DNA of 64,000 nt from Phycisphaerales bacterium (GCA_016742075.1 JACVCL010000004.1:1-64000); one strand, 5' to 3'. Shown: positions 32,006-41,971, counted from the stretch's first letter. Made by a program: numbers and translations. The notes: generated by a model from the letters alone, not told the origin.

Positions 32006-34150
32006 ATGGCCAAGGCCTCCGCCGCCCGTCGTCGCCGCCCCGCCGCTCGAACCGCGCCCCGCCGCGGGAACGTGTGGGACCGCGTCGACACGATCGCCCG
32101 GAACCTGTGGTGGACGTGGAACCCCGACGCGCGGCGGCTGCTGGAGTCGATGGACCCTGCGCTGTGGCGGGCGACGACGCAGAACCCGATCGCGACGATG
32201 GCGGCGCTCTCGGCCACGCGGCGCCAGACCCTGGAGCACGACCCGGTGTTCCAGAAGAACCTCGCGCACGTCGAAGCCGAACTGGCCCGCTACCTGAACG
32301 CCCAGACGTGGTACGACCGCGAGGCCGATGCTTCGCAGAAGAAGATGCGGGCCGCGTACTTCTGCATGGAGTTCGCGATCCATGAGTGCCTGCCGCTGTA
32401 CGCCGGCGGTTTGGGCGTGCTGGCGGCCGACCACATGAAGTCGGCGTCGGACCTTGGCGTGCCTCTGACGGCCGTGGGGGTGCTGTGGCGTCACGGGTAC
32501 TACCGGCAGGAGATCACGCCGAGCGGCGACGTTCGTGTGCTGTACCCGCCGTCGGACTTCTCGATGCTGCCGGTGCGCGACACGGGCAAGTCGATCACGA
32601 TGATGATCGGTTCGTCGCGGGTGAAGGCGAAGATCTGGGTGCTCATGGTGGGGCGGATCCCGATCTACCTGCTCGACTGCGACATTCCCGAGAACAAGCC
32701 CGAGGACCGCAAGCTCACCCACCACCTCTACGGCGGCGACCGCGAGTACCGCATCCGCCAGGAGCTGCTGCTGGGTGTCGGCGGGCTGATGGCGCTGGAG
32801 GCGATGGGCGTGAAGCCCACGGTGTTCCACCTCAACGAGGGGCACGCGGCGTTCTGCGGCCTCGAGCGCCTGCGCCGGCTGGTGAAGAAGGGGCGGAACA
32901 TCGAGGAGGCGCTGGAAGAGGTGCGGGCGGCGTCGGTGTTCACCACGCACACGCCGGTTCCCGAGGGCAACGACCGCTTCGACGTCGGCCTGACGCTGAA
33001 GTACCTCCGCCCGTACATGCGCGACCTGGGGCTGGACCGCGAGGCGTTCCTGTCTTTGGGGCGCGAGGACCCCGAGGACACGAAGGAGCCCTTCTGCATG
33101 ACGGTGCTGGCCCTGCTGCTGGCCGACGGCTGCAACGGCGTGGCCGAGCTGCACGGGCACACCAGCCGCAAGATGTGGGCGAAGACGTACAGCGCCATGG
33201 ACCCCGACGACGTGCCGATCGGCCACGTGACCAACGGCGTGCACCCCGAGAGCTGGCTCGACGAGGCGGCCCGCCCGTTCTACGACAAGCACCTCAAGCC
33301 CCGCTGGGTCGGCGCCGGCCCGGACGACGACTGGTGGGCTCGGGCCGACAAGATCCCGGCCGATGAATTCTGGGCGCTGCGGCAGATGATGCGGCGGAAG
33401 CTCATCAGCACGCTGCGTTCGCACATGCGCGACCAGATGCTGTACCACGGCCTGTCGTTCGAGGAGATCGACGAGCTGTACAGCAGCCTCGACGAGAACG
33501 CCCTGACGATCGGGTTCGCCCGCCGCTTCGCCCTCTACAAGCGGGCCCCGCTGATTTTCAAGGATCCCAAGCGCCTGGAACGGATTCTCTGCAACGCCGA
33601 CCGGCCCGTGCAGATCATCTTCGCCGGCAAGGCCCACCCGCTCGACGCCGCGGGGAATGAGTACGTGAAGTTCGTCCACGAGCAGACCCGCAAGGGGCCG
33701 TTCAAGGGCAAGATCCTCCTGCTGCAGAACTACGACACCAGCATCGGCCGCCTGCTCACGCAGGGGTGCGATGTGTGGCTGAACAACCCGGTGCGTCCGA
33801 TGGAGGCCTCGGGCACGTCCGGGATGAAGCCGCCGCTGGTCGGCGGGCTGAACTTCTCGATCCTCGACGGCTGGTGGCCCGAGGCGTCGGACGGGCGGAA
33901 CGGCTGGAACATCGGCGACGGCCGGGAGTACTCCAGCCGCACGAAGCAGGACGCCGCCGACGCCGAGGCGATCTACTCCACCCTTGAGCGGCAGATCGTG
34001 CCGGCGTTCTACAAGCGCGACCGCCGGGGTGTGCCGCAGCAGTGGGTGAAGATGATGGCGAAGAGCATGAAGACGATCTGCTGCCGCTTCAGCACGCACC
34101 GCATGGTGGCCGAGTACGTCCGCGACTACTACTGGCTGGCCCACGGCTGA
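32006..34150 (+). CDS. glgP: Alpha-glucan family phosphorylase
   Basis: NLWWTWNPDARRLLESMDP, AYFCMEFAIHECLPLYAGGLGVLAADHMKSASDLG, FHLNEGHAAF, GTSGMKPPLVGGLNFSILDGWW. Confidence 0.93.
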   Translation: MAKASAARRRRPAARTAPRRGNVWDRVDTIARNLWWTWNPDARRLLESMDPALWRATTQNPIATMAALSATRRQTLEHDPVFQKNLAHVEAELARYLNAQTWYDREADASQKKMRAAYFCMEFAIHECLPLYAGGLGVLAADHMKSASDLGVPLTAVGVLWRHGYYRQEITPSGDVRVLYPPSDFSMLPVRDTGKSITMMIGSSRVKAKIWVLMVGRIPIYLLDCDIPENKPEDRKLTHHLYGGDREYRIRQELLLGVGGLMALEAMGVKPTVFHLNEGHAAFCGLERLRRLVKKGRNIEEALEEVRAASVFTTHTPVPEGNDRFDVGLTLKYLRPYMRDLGLDREAFLSLGREDPEDTKEPFCMTVLALLLADGCNGVAELHGHTSRKMWAKTYSAMDPDDVPIGHVTNGVHPESWLDEAARPFYDKHLKPRWVGAGPDDDWWARADKIPADEFWALRQMMRRKLISTLRSHMRDQMLYHGLSFEEIDELYSSLDENALTIGFARRFALYKRAPLIFKDPKRLERILCNADRPVQIIFAGKAHPLDAAGNEYVKFVHEQTRKGPFKGKILLLQNYDTSIGRLLTQGCDVWLNNPVRPMEASGTSGMKPPLVGGLNFSILDGWWPEASDGRNGWNIGDGREYSSRTKQDAADAEAIYSTLERQIVPAFYKRDRRGVPQQWVKMMAKSMKTICCRFSTHRMVAEYVRDYYWLAHG

Positions 34151-34227
34151 GCGCCCGCTACCCTACCCCACCCCACCCCGACCTCTCATCCTCGGTGATC
34201 GACCGGTCGCGATGCGGCACGGCGTGC

Positions 34228-34764
34228 TCAGACCATCGACAGCGCCTTGCCGGCCTTAAGCATTCGCTCGGCGTCCTCCACGCTGACTTTCTTCTCGCCG
34301 ACGCGCCGCAGGGCCTCGCGATAGGTCTCCTGCTCGCTCTGCACGCGGGCGAGCACCGAGTCCTTGTCGTCGCCGACGTCCTGAAGGATGCTCGACGTGC
34401 ACAGCCGAAGCAGCCGCTCTGCGTCCTCGGCACTGAGGGCCTTGGTGGCGACCTGCTTGAGGGCTTCTCGCTTGGTGGCCTCGAACTCCTCAGCGATGGC
34501 CGCGCGGGAGTCGGGGTCGGTGCAGGCTATGCCGGGGATCGTCTCGTCGTCCTCGCCGTAGCGGTGCATCGGGGCGTTGAGAAGCCGCTCGGCAGTTTCG
34601 GCGTTCATCGTGCCCTCGGCGACATAGGCCATCGCCTCCCGTCGGCTGCGCTCCTTCTCGCGGGCCTTGAAGACCCCCATCAGCGCCTGCCAACCGAAAT
34701 AGAGGGCGGCGATCACGCCGAGAGTAATCCAGGTCACTTGCGATCCGCTGAGCTGAGAGAGCAT
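34228..34764 (-). CDS. Hypothetical single-pass membrane protein with three internal repeats
   Basis: TM WITLGVIAALYFGWQALMGVF; repeats RREAMAYVAEGTMNAETAERLLNA / KREALKQVATKALSAEDAERLLRL / YREALRRVGEKKVSVEDAERMLKA. Confidence 0.75.
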   Translation of the reverse strand: MLSQLSGSQVTWITLGVIAALYFGWQALMGVFKAREKERSRREAMAYVAEGTMNAETAERLLNAPMHRYGEDDETIPGIACTDPDSRAAIAEEFEATKREALKQVATKALSAEDAERLLRLCTSSILQDVGDDKDSVLARVQSEQETYREALRRVGEKKVSVEDAERMLKAGKALSMV

Positions 34765-34869
34765 GCGGAATTCTCCGGGGGTCTGGGCACCCGATTCCGT
34801 GTTTCGGACAACCGATCCCGGGGTTTCAGCCGGGGAACCGCACCCGAACCAACGGATATTCAAGGCCCA

Positions 34870-36228
34870 TCACCGGACCGCGGCCAGAACCGACTCCACG
34901 TCCACTGTGGCGCCCGGGATGTTCCGTACCCCCGACGAGCGCGCGACGGCCCGGAGCGCGATGATCGCGGCGCGGAAGTCGGGCGCCAGCCCGGCCTGGA
35001 AGCGCATGGGCTGGCCGCCGACGGGGTGGGCGAAGCCCAGGATGGTCGCGTGGAGCGCCTGGCGGGCGATGATCGGCTCGCCCCCTGCGTCGGCCGGCAG
35101 GCCGCCGGGGCCGGCGGTGAGGTGCGCCGGCAGCAGCGGACGACCGCCGTACATGTCGTCGCCGACGATCGGGTAGCCGAGATGCGACAGGTGCACCCGG
35201 ATCTGGTGGGTGCGTCCGGTTTTGAGCTCCAACTCCACGAGGGTGAACCCGCGGGCGGGCGGTGGGGTCGGCATCGAATGCGTACCCCCGGGCGCCCATC
35301 CGGCGGGTGACGGCGGTGGCAGGCCGGGTGACGGCTGACGGTCGATGGAGAACCGTTCCCTCACGCGATAGATCGTCAGGGCCGGCTTGCCGAGTTCATC
35401 GTGGCGGACGACCTGCTTCTCACGCATGCCCTTGGCCTTGCTGGGGTGCGGGCCGATGGGGGCGTCGATGATGTCGGCGTCGGACTCGATGACGCCCTCC
35501 ACCAGGGCCAGGTACCGCTTGTCGACCGTGCGGGCCTCAAATTGCCTTCCGAGCTGCCAGTGGGCCTCCTCGTCCTTGGCGACGACCATGACGCCGCTGG
35601 TGTGGCGGTCGAGCCGGTGGACGACGCCGGGGCGGGCGAGATCGCCGCCGACTTCGGAGAGCTTGCCGCCCCCTCCCTGCTGCTGGAAGTGGTGCACCAG
35701 AGCGTTGAGCAGCGTGCCCTTGTGGTGGCTGCGGGCGGGGTGGACGATGAGGTCCGGCCCCTTGTTCACAACGATCAGCCAGCGATCCTCGAAGAGGATG
35801 TCGAGGGGGATCGGCTCGGGCTGGATGTCCTTGGGCGGCGGCGGGGGGACCTCGACCTCGATCACGTCACCGCTCTTGACCTTCGTGGAAGCCTTGCACG
35901 CCCGGCCGTTGACCCAGACGGCGCCCTCGTCGATGAGCCGTTGCAGCTGGCTGCGGCTCATGAACGTGATCCGGTCGGTGAGGTACTTGTCGAGCCGCTT
36001 GTCGAGGTCGCGGGAGATCTCGAAACGAACGCGGACGAGCCCGGGCTCGGCGTCGCCGTCGGGCTCGGGGTCGGACTCCGAGAGCGGCTGGCTCTCGGCG
36101 TCGGGGCCGCGCTGCTCGGCGGCGCGGGAGCGCAGGGCTGCCGGATCGACCTTGCCGCCGGGGCGGATCAGCCCGCGCCAGTCATCGTGGGCTCCACCGG
36201 GCCCGGGCCTGGTCGGGCCGGCGGGCAT
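34870..36228 (-). CDS. RluD-like pseudouridine synthase with S4 domain
   Basis: RSQLQRLIDEGAVWVNG (S4), PGVVHRLDRHTSGVMVVAKDEEAH, LELKTGRTHQIRVHLSHLGYPIVGDDMYGG. Confidence 0.92.
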   Translation of the reverse strand: MPAGPTRPGPGGAHDDWRGLIRPGGKVDPAALRSRAAEQRGPDAESQPLSESDPEPDGDAEPGLVRVRFEISRDLDKRLDKYLTDRITFMSRSQLQRLIDEGAVWVNGRACKASTKVKSGDVIEVEVPPPPPKDIQPEPIPLDILFEDRWLIVVNKGPDLIVHPARSHHKGTLLNALVHHFQQQGGGGKLSEVGGDLARPGVVHRLDRHTSGVMVVAKDEEAHWQLGRQFEARTVDKRYLALVEGVIESDADIIDAPIGPHPSKAKGMREKQVVRHDELGKPALTIYRVRERFSIDRQPSPGLPPPSPAGWAPGGTHSMPTPPPARGFTLVELELKTGRTHQIRVHLSHLGYPIVGDDMYGGRPLLPAHLTAGPGGLPADAGGEPIIARQALHATILGFAHPVGGQPMRFQAGLAPDFRAAIIALRAVARSSGVRNIPGATVDVESVLAAVR

Positions 36229-36231
36229 GGG

Positions 36232-37236
36232 TCACTGCGGCTTGGCGTCCGGGCCCGTGGTGCCGGGCGCCGGGGCAGGCGCCGGGGCGCCGGTGGCTCC
36301 GGTGCCGCCCGTCGGGGCCGTGATCGGCGTGGCGGGGGAACTTGTCCCGCCGACGGGCTGGGCGCCCGGGAGCTTGCTCACGTCGATGACCTGGCCGGGC
36401 TTGACCTTGCTCATGTCGATGATGGGCACGCCGGGCTTGGCCTCGACGGGCTTGGCCGTCGGATCCACGGTCATGGTGCCCGAGGCGATCGGCTGGGGGC
36501 CGGTGGGAACGGCCGCGCCCGTGGCGCCGGTCTGGCCGGTCGGGCCGGTGGGGGCCGCGGCGGGGAGGTCGGCCTTCGAGACGAGCGGCTTGAGCTCGCG
36601 GACTTCTTGGATCAGCTTGAGACGGTTGCGGCCGGCCTCGGCCTGGAGCTTCAGGCCGTCGCGCTCGGCCTCGGCGACATAGTCCTTGACCTGCTGCTCG
36701 GCGGCGGCGACGTCGCCCAGACCGATCGACGCGGTGGCGATGCCCCACCGGGCTTCCTGGGCGAAACTGCGGAGGTCCTTGCGGTCCTTGGTGGTCGCCA
36801 GCAGATCGCTCATCAGGCCGCGGGCCTTCTGGTAGAGCTCCTTGGCCTGCTCGGCGGTGATGCGGTCTTCGGGCTTGCCGCCCATAACCGGGGTGCCGGG
36901 TTTCACTTCCATCTGGGCGCTGGCGAGATAGATGCGGGCGGCCTCCTTGGTCGCCAGCTCCCACACCGAGCCCTGCCCGCGGTAGTCCGACGCCACCCGC
37001 AGCAGCACTTCGGGGCTGCGGCTTTCGACCGCGGCGTTGAACTTCGTGAAGCCCTCGTCGAGCGTCTTCACCCGCTGGCGCTGCCACCAGTCGAACGCGA
37101 GATATCCGGCAACCACGATCAGGACGCCCCAGAGCATCCGGGGACCCCACTTTTTCAGAAAGTCGATCAGGTCCTGGTTGAGCCGGGACTCCTGAAGACC
37201 TGCGCCGATTTGTACGCCTTCACGACGATCGTCCAT
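36232..37236 (-). CDS. Hypothetical membrane-anchored YfgM/TPR_21-like protein with collagen-like C-terminal tail
   Basis: LIDFLKKWGPRMLWGVLIVVAGYLAFDWWQRQR TM anchor; helical region; C-terminal GPTGQTGATGAA and GGTGATGAPAPAPAPGTTGP. Confidence 0.7.
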   Translation of the reverse strand: MDDRREGVQIGAGLQESRLNQDLIDFLKKWGPRMLWGVLIVVAGYLAFDWWQRQRVKTLDEGFTKFNAAVESRSPEVLLRVASDYRGQGSVWELATKEAARIYLASAQMEVKPGTPVMGGKPEDRITAEQAKELYQKARGLMSDLLATTKDRKDLRSFAQEARWGIATASIGLGDVAAAEQQVKDYVAEAERDGLKLQAEAGRNRLKLIQEVRELKPLVSKADLPAAAPTGPTGQTGATGAAVPTGPQPIASGTMTVDPTAKPVEAKPGVPIIDMSKVKPGQVIDVSKLPGAQPVGGTSSPATPITAPTGGTGATGAPAPAPAPGTTGPDAKPQ

Positions 37237-37347
37237 CGCTTGCTCCGCGACCTGATTGGCTGAGTCCCTTGGGGGAATCCCACCCCACCGAACGTATGGC
37301 GAATCGCCAAGGGTAGCCGCTGCCGTCGGCGGCGGCAACGCGGCGGG

Positions 37348-38403
37348 TTATTCGACCCCGGATCCCACCGCCGCGGCCGAGGGAAGGCCCCGGAGCGCCG
37401 GGTGGAACACCCACGGACGGGGGTCGGCCAGAGCGGCGTCGGGCAGGAGGCGGCGCCGGACCTGGGCGGCGAGCTCTTCCACGCCCTGAGGGCCTGCGGG
37501 CGCAGCGGCCGCGGTGATGACCTGTGCCGAGGCGGGAACGCCGAGATCGGCACGCGTGGCGCAGGTAAGTACGCGGGACGGATCGACGCCGATGGCTGCG
37601 GGGTCGATGAACCCGTGCTGCAGGTCGCCGCACGAGATCACCAGATCGGCCTCGGCGATGACGCCCGCCGAGGCGGCGATAGCGGAGCGCTCGACCGGAT
37701 CGGGCATCGGCACTGCGTCGCCGCGCCGTTCGAGCCCCGGGGTGTCGATGACCCGCACGGCGAGGCCCTCGATCTCGATCGTCACACCGACGTGGTCGCG
37801 GGTCGTTCCGGCCTCGGGCGAGACGATGGCGGCCGTGCGCCGGCAGAGGGCGTTGAGCAGCGAGCTCTTGCCGACGTTGGCGGGCCCGACGATCACCGCC
37901 AGGGGCGGATCGATCAGGCGGTCGAGCAGTCCGGAGAGGGCGGCGCAGCCGGGGTCGTCGCCGGGCACGGTGTCGAACCGGCGCCACCGCTCCGGCTGGG
38001 CCATCAGCACGTCGACGGCCAGCGGGCTGGCCGCTCGGCCGGCGGTCTCCAGGACGCAGGCCTCGACGAGCGACGCCGCGGCGGAGCCTTCGCCCAGCGG
38101 CCCGTCGCCCGCCTGTTCGCTTCCGATCGAGGACAACAGGCGCATGACCGCGAGGACGACCGCCGGCCCACCGTGCGGCGTGAGGACCGCGGCGCGGGCG
38201 CCGGTCCGAAGGACGCAGCCGCGGTCGACCTCGCCGAGATGCCTGACGCCCACTCCTCCCGGGCGGACAATGACGCCGCACAATCTCCGCAACAGCTCAT
38301 CGACGTCGGCGGGTTCGCCCGACACCTCGATGCACGCCACGCCGCCTCCAAGCGCCGAAGCCAGCCGGTGCCGGGCAGACAGACGCCTCACCCGGCGCTC
38401 CAT
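37348..38403 (-). CDS. Truncated/divergent MnmE (TrmE)-like GTPase
   Basis: IVGPANVGKSSLLNALCRRTAAIVSPEAGTTRDHVGVTIEIEGLAVRVIDTPGL; 351 aa, no C-terminal CxGK. Confidence 0.8.
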   Translation of the reverse strand: MERRVRRLSARHRLASALGGGVACIEVSGEPADVDELLRRLCGVIVRPGGVGVRHLGEVDRGCVLRTGARAAVLTPHGGPAVVLAVMRLLSSIGSEQAGDGPLGEGSAAASLVEACVLETAGRAASPLAVDVLMAQPERWRRFDTVPGDDPGCAALSGLLDRLIDPPLAVIVGPANVGKSSLLNALCRRTAAIVSPEAGTTRDHVGVTIEIEGLAVRVIDTPGLERRGDAVPMPDPVERSAIAASAGVIAEADLVISCGDLQHGFIDPAAIGVDPSRVLTCATRADLGVPASAQVITAAAAPAGPQGVEELAAQVRRRLLPDAALADPRPWVFHPALRGLPSAAAVGSGVE

Positions 38404-38900
38404 CGCTCGGCCTGCGTCAGGCCCCTCGGATCGTTCGCGGGATCCTCAAGCCCGAAGACGCGCCGGCGCGGCCAGCACGCCGCGAGCATCAGCCCGGCAA
38501 CGCCCACGCCGACGAGGGCGACCCACCACGGGGCGCCGAGGATGACGGCGATGGCCGGAAGCAGTGAGGACGACTCGACCAACACGGCCGACATGACTGT
38601 CGCCTGGAGGGCCTGCGCCGGGTCGCCCGTGCCCGCGGCTCTGGTTCGCAGAAGGGAACCCACCAGAAGCATGGGGGGCGCCATCGCCACGGACACTCCG
38701 ACGAAGACGAGCGGCACCAGCCCGATCCCCAACACGACGGCCGGTGCCGCCGGCGGTCCGAGCGAGCCACCGGCACGCAGCGCGATCGCCACGCCCGCGA
38801 AGAGAAGCGAGCCGAGGGCCATCGAGGCGACCAGAACTTTCGCCTGATTGAACGCGGTGGCTGATGTGCCCGCGACGGCGGTCGAACTGGGCATGGTCAC
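38388..38900 (-). CDS. Hypothetical membrane protein
   Basis: 170 aa, several hydrophobic segments, ATGA overlap with coaX. Confidence 0.6.
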   Translation of the reverse strand: MTMPSSTAVAGTSATAFNQAKVLVASMALGSLLFAGVAIALRAGGSLGPPAAPAVVLGIGLVPLVFVGVSVAMAPPMLLVGSLLRTRAAGTGDPAQALQATVMSAVLVESSSLLPAIAVILGAPWWVALVGVGVAGLMLAACWPRRRVFGLEDPANDPRGLTQAERWSAG

Positions 38901-39688
38901 TCCTCCCCGGTGTCAGCCGAGGGCTCAAGAGCCCGCCGGCAGGCCGCGACGATGCCCTGCAGGATCAGGTCGGGCACGATTCGTTCGACCAGATCGTCGC
39001 CCCCGAAGAGCAGCTCGGCGTCGCCGCCGGTGGCGATGACGAGCGGATAGGCCTGGTACGCCTCGGCGTAGCGTTCGACGAGGCCGCGGACCATGCCGCG
39101 GATGCCGAACACGACGCCTTGCAACATCGCCTGCTGGGTGTTCTTGCCGAAAGTCTGGTCGTCCGGCAGGGCGAGCTCGACCTCGGGGAGGGCGGCGGTG
39201 CCGCGGTGGAGCGCGCGGAGCATCATTCGAGCCCCCGGGGCGATGGCCCCGCCCTGGAAAACGCCGGCGCCGTCGACAAAGTCGATGGTGATCGCCGTGC
39301 CCGCGTCGATAACTACGCACGCCTGCTTTGCGGCCTCGTAGGCGGCGAGGGCGCCCAGCAGGCGGTCCTGGCCGGTCTTGGCGGGCTCGTCGGTGGCGCA
39401 CTCCATCGGGATCGGCAGGTCGACGCCGACGCGGTAGACCTCGCCGGTGACCAGGGGGGCGAGCGCCTCGGTGAGCGCTCGCGCCGCGGGTTCGTTGACG
39501 CTGGCGATGACGATCGGCGCGGGCGACTCGCCGGCCGCGGCCAAATCCGCGATCGCACGTGCGAGCTCGGCGGTGGCGGACGTCGAAATCGCCCGCGAAG
39601 GCCCGCCGGACGCGGCGCCCTTGCCCTCGTCGGAAAAGGCCGCGAAGCGGGTGTTGGTGTTTCCGATGTTGACGGCGACGATGTTCAT
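38897..39688 (-). CDS. coaX: Type III pantothenate kinase
   Basis: MNIVAVNIGNTNTRFAAF; GQDRLLGALAAYEAAKQACVVIDAGTAITIDFVD; GGAIAPGARMMLRALHRGTAALP. Confidence 0.93.
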   Translation of the reverse strand: MNIVAVNIGNTNTRFAAFSDEGKGAASGGPSRAISTSATAELARAIADLAAAGESPAPIVIASVNEPAARALTEALAPLVTGEVYRVGVDLPIPMECATDEPAKTGQDRLLGALAAYEAAKQACVVIDAGTAITIDFVDGAGVFQGGAIAPGARMMLRALHRGTAALPEVELALPDDQTFGKNTQQAMLQGVVFGIRGMVRGLVERYAEAYQAYPLVIATGGDAELLFGGDDLVERIVPDLILQGIVAACRRALEPSADTGEE

Positions 39689-39695
39689 GGCGAGT

Positions 39696-40607
39696 TCAGG
39701 CCTCTGCGGCCGCCGGATGGCGGTTGGGCGTGCGCGATCCGCCGCGCCCAAGGTCACGGTCGATGGCCCGGCGGAGGATGTCCAGGAGCCGGCGGGCCTG
39801 CGGCCCCACCCGGCCGCCGCCGACCGGGCGGCCGTCGAGCTTCACGATGCTGGCCACCATGGTGATGGTTCCGACCAGCATGATCTCGTCGGCCTCGCGG
39901 AGCTCTCGCTCGGTCACCGGCCGCGACTCGATGTCGGGTGCATCGTTGAGGATGAGCTGGCGCGTGACGCCGCCGAGCATGGGGGCGCTGCCGATCGACG
40001 GGGTGATCAGCCGGTCGCCGCGGGCGATGAAGACATTGGTCGAGGTTCCCTCGGTGACCAGGCCGTCGCGCACCATGACGGCGTCGTCGCAGCCTTGCTC
40101 GTCGGCCTCGATCGCGGCGAGCACGCCGCCGAGCAGCGACGTGGCCTTCACATGCCCGCGGAGCCAGCGGGTGTCGGGCCGTACCGCGGCGGAGCGCGCC
40201 TCGGGCTCGGAGTAGGCGTTCACGGGCTTGAGGGACACGGCGTAGCCGAAGACGGTCGGAGTCTGTCCCCTGATCGGGATTCTCGTCCGCACCGGCTGGC
40301 CCGGGGCCGGGGCGCCGCGGGTGACCTGCCAGTAGACGAACGCCTCGGTGAGCCCGTTGGCCTCCAAAAGGTCGGTTGAGAGTGACCCCAGCGCAGCCGG
40401 GTCGAAGCCGTCGATGCGGCACTCGGCGAGCCCCTCGCGCATGCGTTCGACGTGCTGGTCGAGGCCGATGACCCCGGGGCGGCCGGGAGTGACTTCGGCA
40501 GCGCGCAGCCCCTCGTACATGCCGTCGCCGAAGATGAATCCGCGGTCGAAGACGGAGATGGTCGCCGCGTCGCGCGGCAGCAGACGGCCGTTGAGATGAA
40601 CGATCAC
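39696..40607 (-). CDS. Class IV (branched-chain/D-amino acid) aminotransferase
   Basis: GTG start; IVHLNGRLLPRDAATISVFDRGFIFGDGMYEGLR, VTEGTSTNVFIARGDRLITP, GGVTRQLI. Confidence 0.9.
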   Translation of the reverse strand: MIVHLNGRLLPRDAATISVFDRGFIFGDGMYEGLRAAEVTPGRPGVIGLDQHVERMREGLAECRIDGFDPAALGSLSTDLLEANGLTEAFVYWQVTRGAPAPGQPVRTRIPIRGQTPTVFGYAVSLKPVNAYSEPEARSAAVRPDTRWLRGHVKATSLLGGVLAAIEADEQGCDDAVMVRDGLVTEGTSTNVFIARGDRLITPSIGSAPMLGGVTRQLILNDAPDIESRPVTERELREADEIMLVGTITMVASIVKLDGRPVGGGRVGPQARRLLDILRRAIDRDLGRGGSRTPNRHPAAAEA

Positions 40608-41971
40608 GCGGGCACCCTCTTGACGCCGCCGGACACCGCCGGCGCAGGCGGGGACTCGGATTGGTTTCGGGCGGATGGCGGGGCGGGGGCGAGCATGTCG
40701 GCCAGCGTCATGCCGGCGACCGCCGCGTGCTGACGCTCCCGCAGCCGGGCAATGGCCGAGTCGGCGGCGATCAGCGAGTCGGCCTCGGCCCCAAGGCCCT
40801 GCACGGACCGGATGACCTCGTCGAGCCGCAGCGACTCGGCGGGGCGGGCGAGCGCGAACAGGTCGTCCTCTCCCTCCTGAGGGATGCGGTGCAGGTAGCA
40901 CTTGCCTACGAGGTGCCGGAGCAGTCGGTCGGCCACGGCCGGGCTCAGGGCCGCCCGCCGGGCGAGTTCGGCTCCGGCGATCGGCCGGCCGCCGGCGAAC
41001 GCGTCGGCGGCCTCCTTGAGCAGCAGCACGCCGACGGAGGGGTCGACGATGGCGGACTCCTTGTCCGGGTCTTCGAGCTCGCCGGATCGGTACTGGTCGA
41101 TGGTGACGGCCACGTCCAGACCGTACAGCACGATGAGCCAGGTGATGTAGATCCAGAACAGCACGAGCGGCAGCAGCGCCAGGCTGCCGTAGATGGCGAT
41201 GTCTTTGTGCGTGAGGAAGGTTACGGCGTAGGCCAGCGAGCGTTTGCCGATCTCCCACGCGACCGCGGCCACGGCGGCGCCGACGGCCACCGCGCCCAAA
41301 CCGAGCCGGGCGGTCGGCATCCGGCGGTACGCGAAAACCAGCAGCAGCCAGGCTAGGCCGATCGAGGTGAGCAGCTGCACAGGCTCGACGGCCCACCCGG
41401 CCGCGGTGCCGAGCCGTGCCACGGTGGCCCGGTACCACTGGCCCAGCCCGAGGCTGGCGGCTATGGCGAGGCCGCCGAGCGTGAGGAGCGTCCAGTAGGT
41501 TGTGAGCCGCACCGCCATGCTCCGCCCGGCCGGCGCCCGGCAGACGGTGTTGAACGCCTGCTCGATCTGCACCAGGAGAATCAGCGCCGCGTAGACGAAG
41601 AGCACGAGGCCGACCACCGCGACGGCGCCGGTGTTCACCTGGCCGATCCGCTGCACGGCCGCGTTGACGAACTGTTCGATCCACGTGCCGACGGCCTGCG
41701 CGGTGCCCTCGCCCGCCTTTCCGGGCAGGGCCAGCTCGCTGAGGCCGGTGAACTTGAACACCTGGTCGAGCCCGTCGCGGACCCCCTTGTCGCCGTAGAA
41801 GGCCTTGAGGATCACCAGCACGAGCACGAGCACGGGGATGAGGCTGAAGATGGTCCGGTAGCTGAGCGCGGCGGAGAGCTCGGGCACGCGGTCCTGGGTG
41901 AAGTGAACCACGGTGTGCCGCCACAGGCGGCGCCAGTTGATCCGGCGCTCGGGCGCGGCGGGGGCGCTCAT
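40604..41971 (-). CDS. YihY/virulence factor BrkB family membrane protein
   Basis: LSAALSYRTIFSLIPVLVLVLVILKAF, GSLALLPLVLFWIYITWLIVLYGLDV; overlaps aminotransferase start. Confidence 0.9.
   Translation of the reverse strand: MSAPAAPERRINWRRLWRHTVVHFTQDRVPELSAALSYRTIFSLIPVLVLVLVILKAFYGDKGVRDGLDQVFKFTGLSELALPGKAGEGTAQAVGTWIEQFVNAAVQRIGQVNTGAVAVVGLVLFVYAALILLVQIEQAFNTVCRAPAGRSMAVRLTTYWTLLTLGGLAIAASLGLGQWYRATVARLGTAAGWAVEPVQLLTSIGLAWLLLVFAYRRMPTARLGLGAVAVGAAVAAVAWEIGKRSLAYAVTFLTHKDIAIYGSLALLPLVLFWIYITWLIVLYGLDVAVTIDQYRSGELEDPDKESAIVDPSVGVLLLKEAADAFAGGRPIAGAELARRAALSPAVADRLLRHLVGKCYLHRIPQEGEDDLFALARPAESLRLDEVIRSVQGLGAEADSLIAADSAIARLRERQHAAVAGMTLADMLAPAPPSARNQSESPPAPAVSGGVKRVPA

Noticed and set aside
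31796-34144. 782-aa minus-strand ORF opposite the phosphorylase
   Set aside because: Shadow ORF; real plus-strand glycogen phosphorylase motifs
34150-34200. CCCTA/CCCCA-like short tandem repeats after the phosphorylase gene
   Set aside because: Only a few imperfect units, likely low-complexity intergenic sequence
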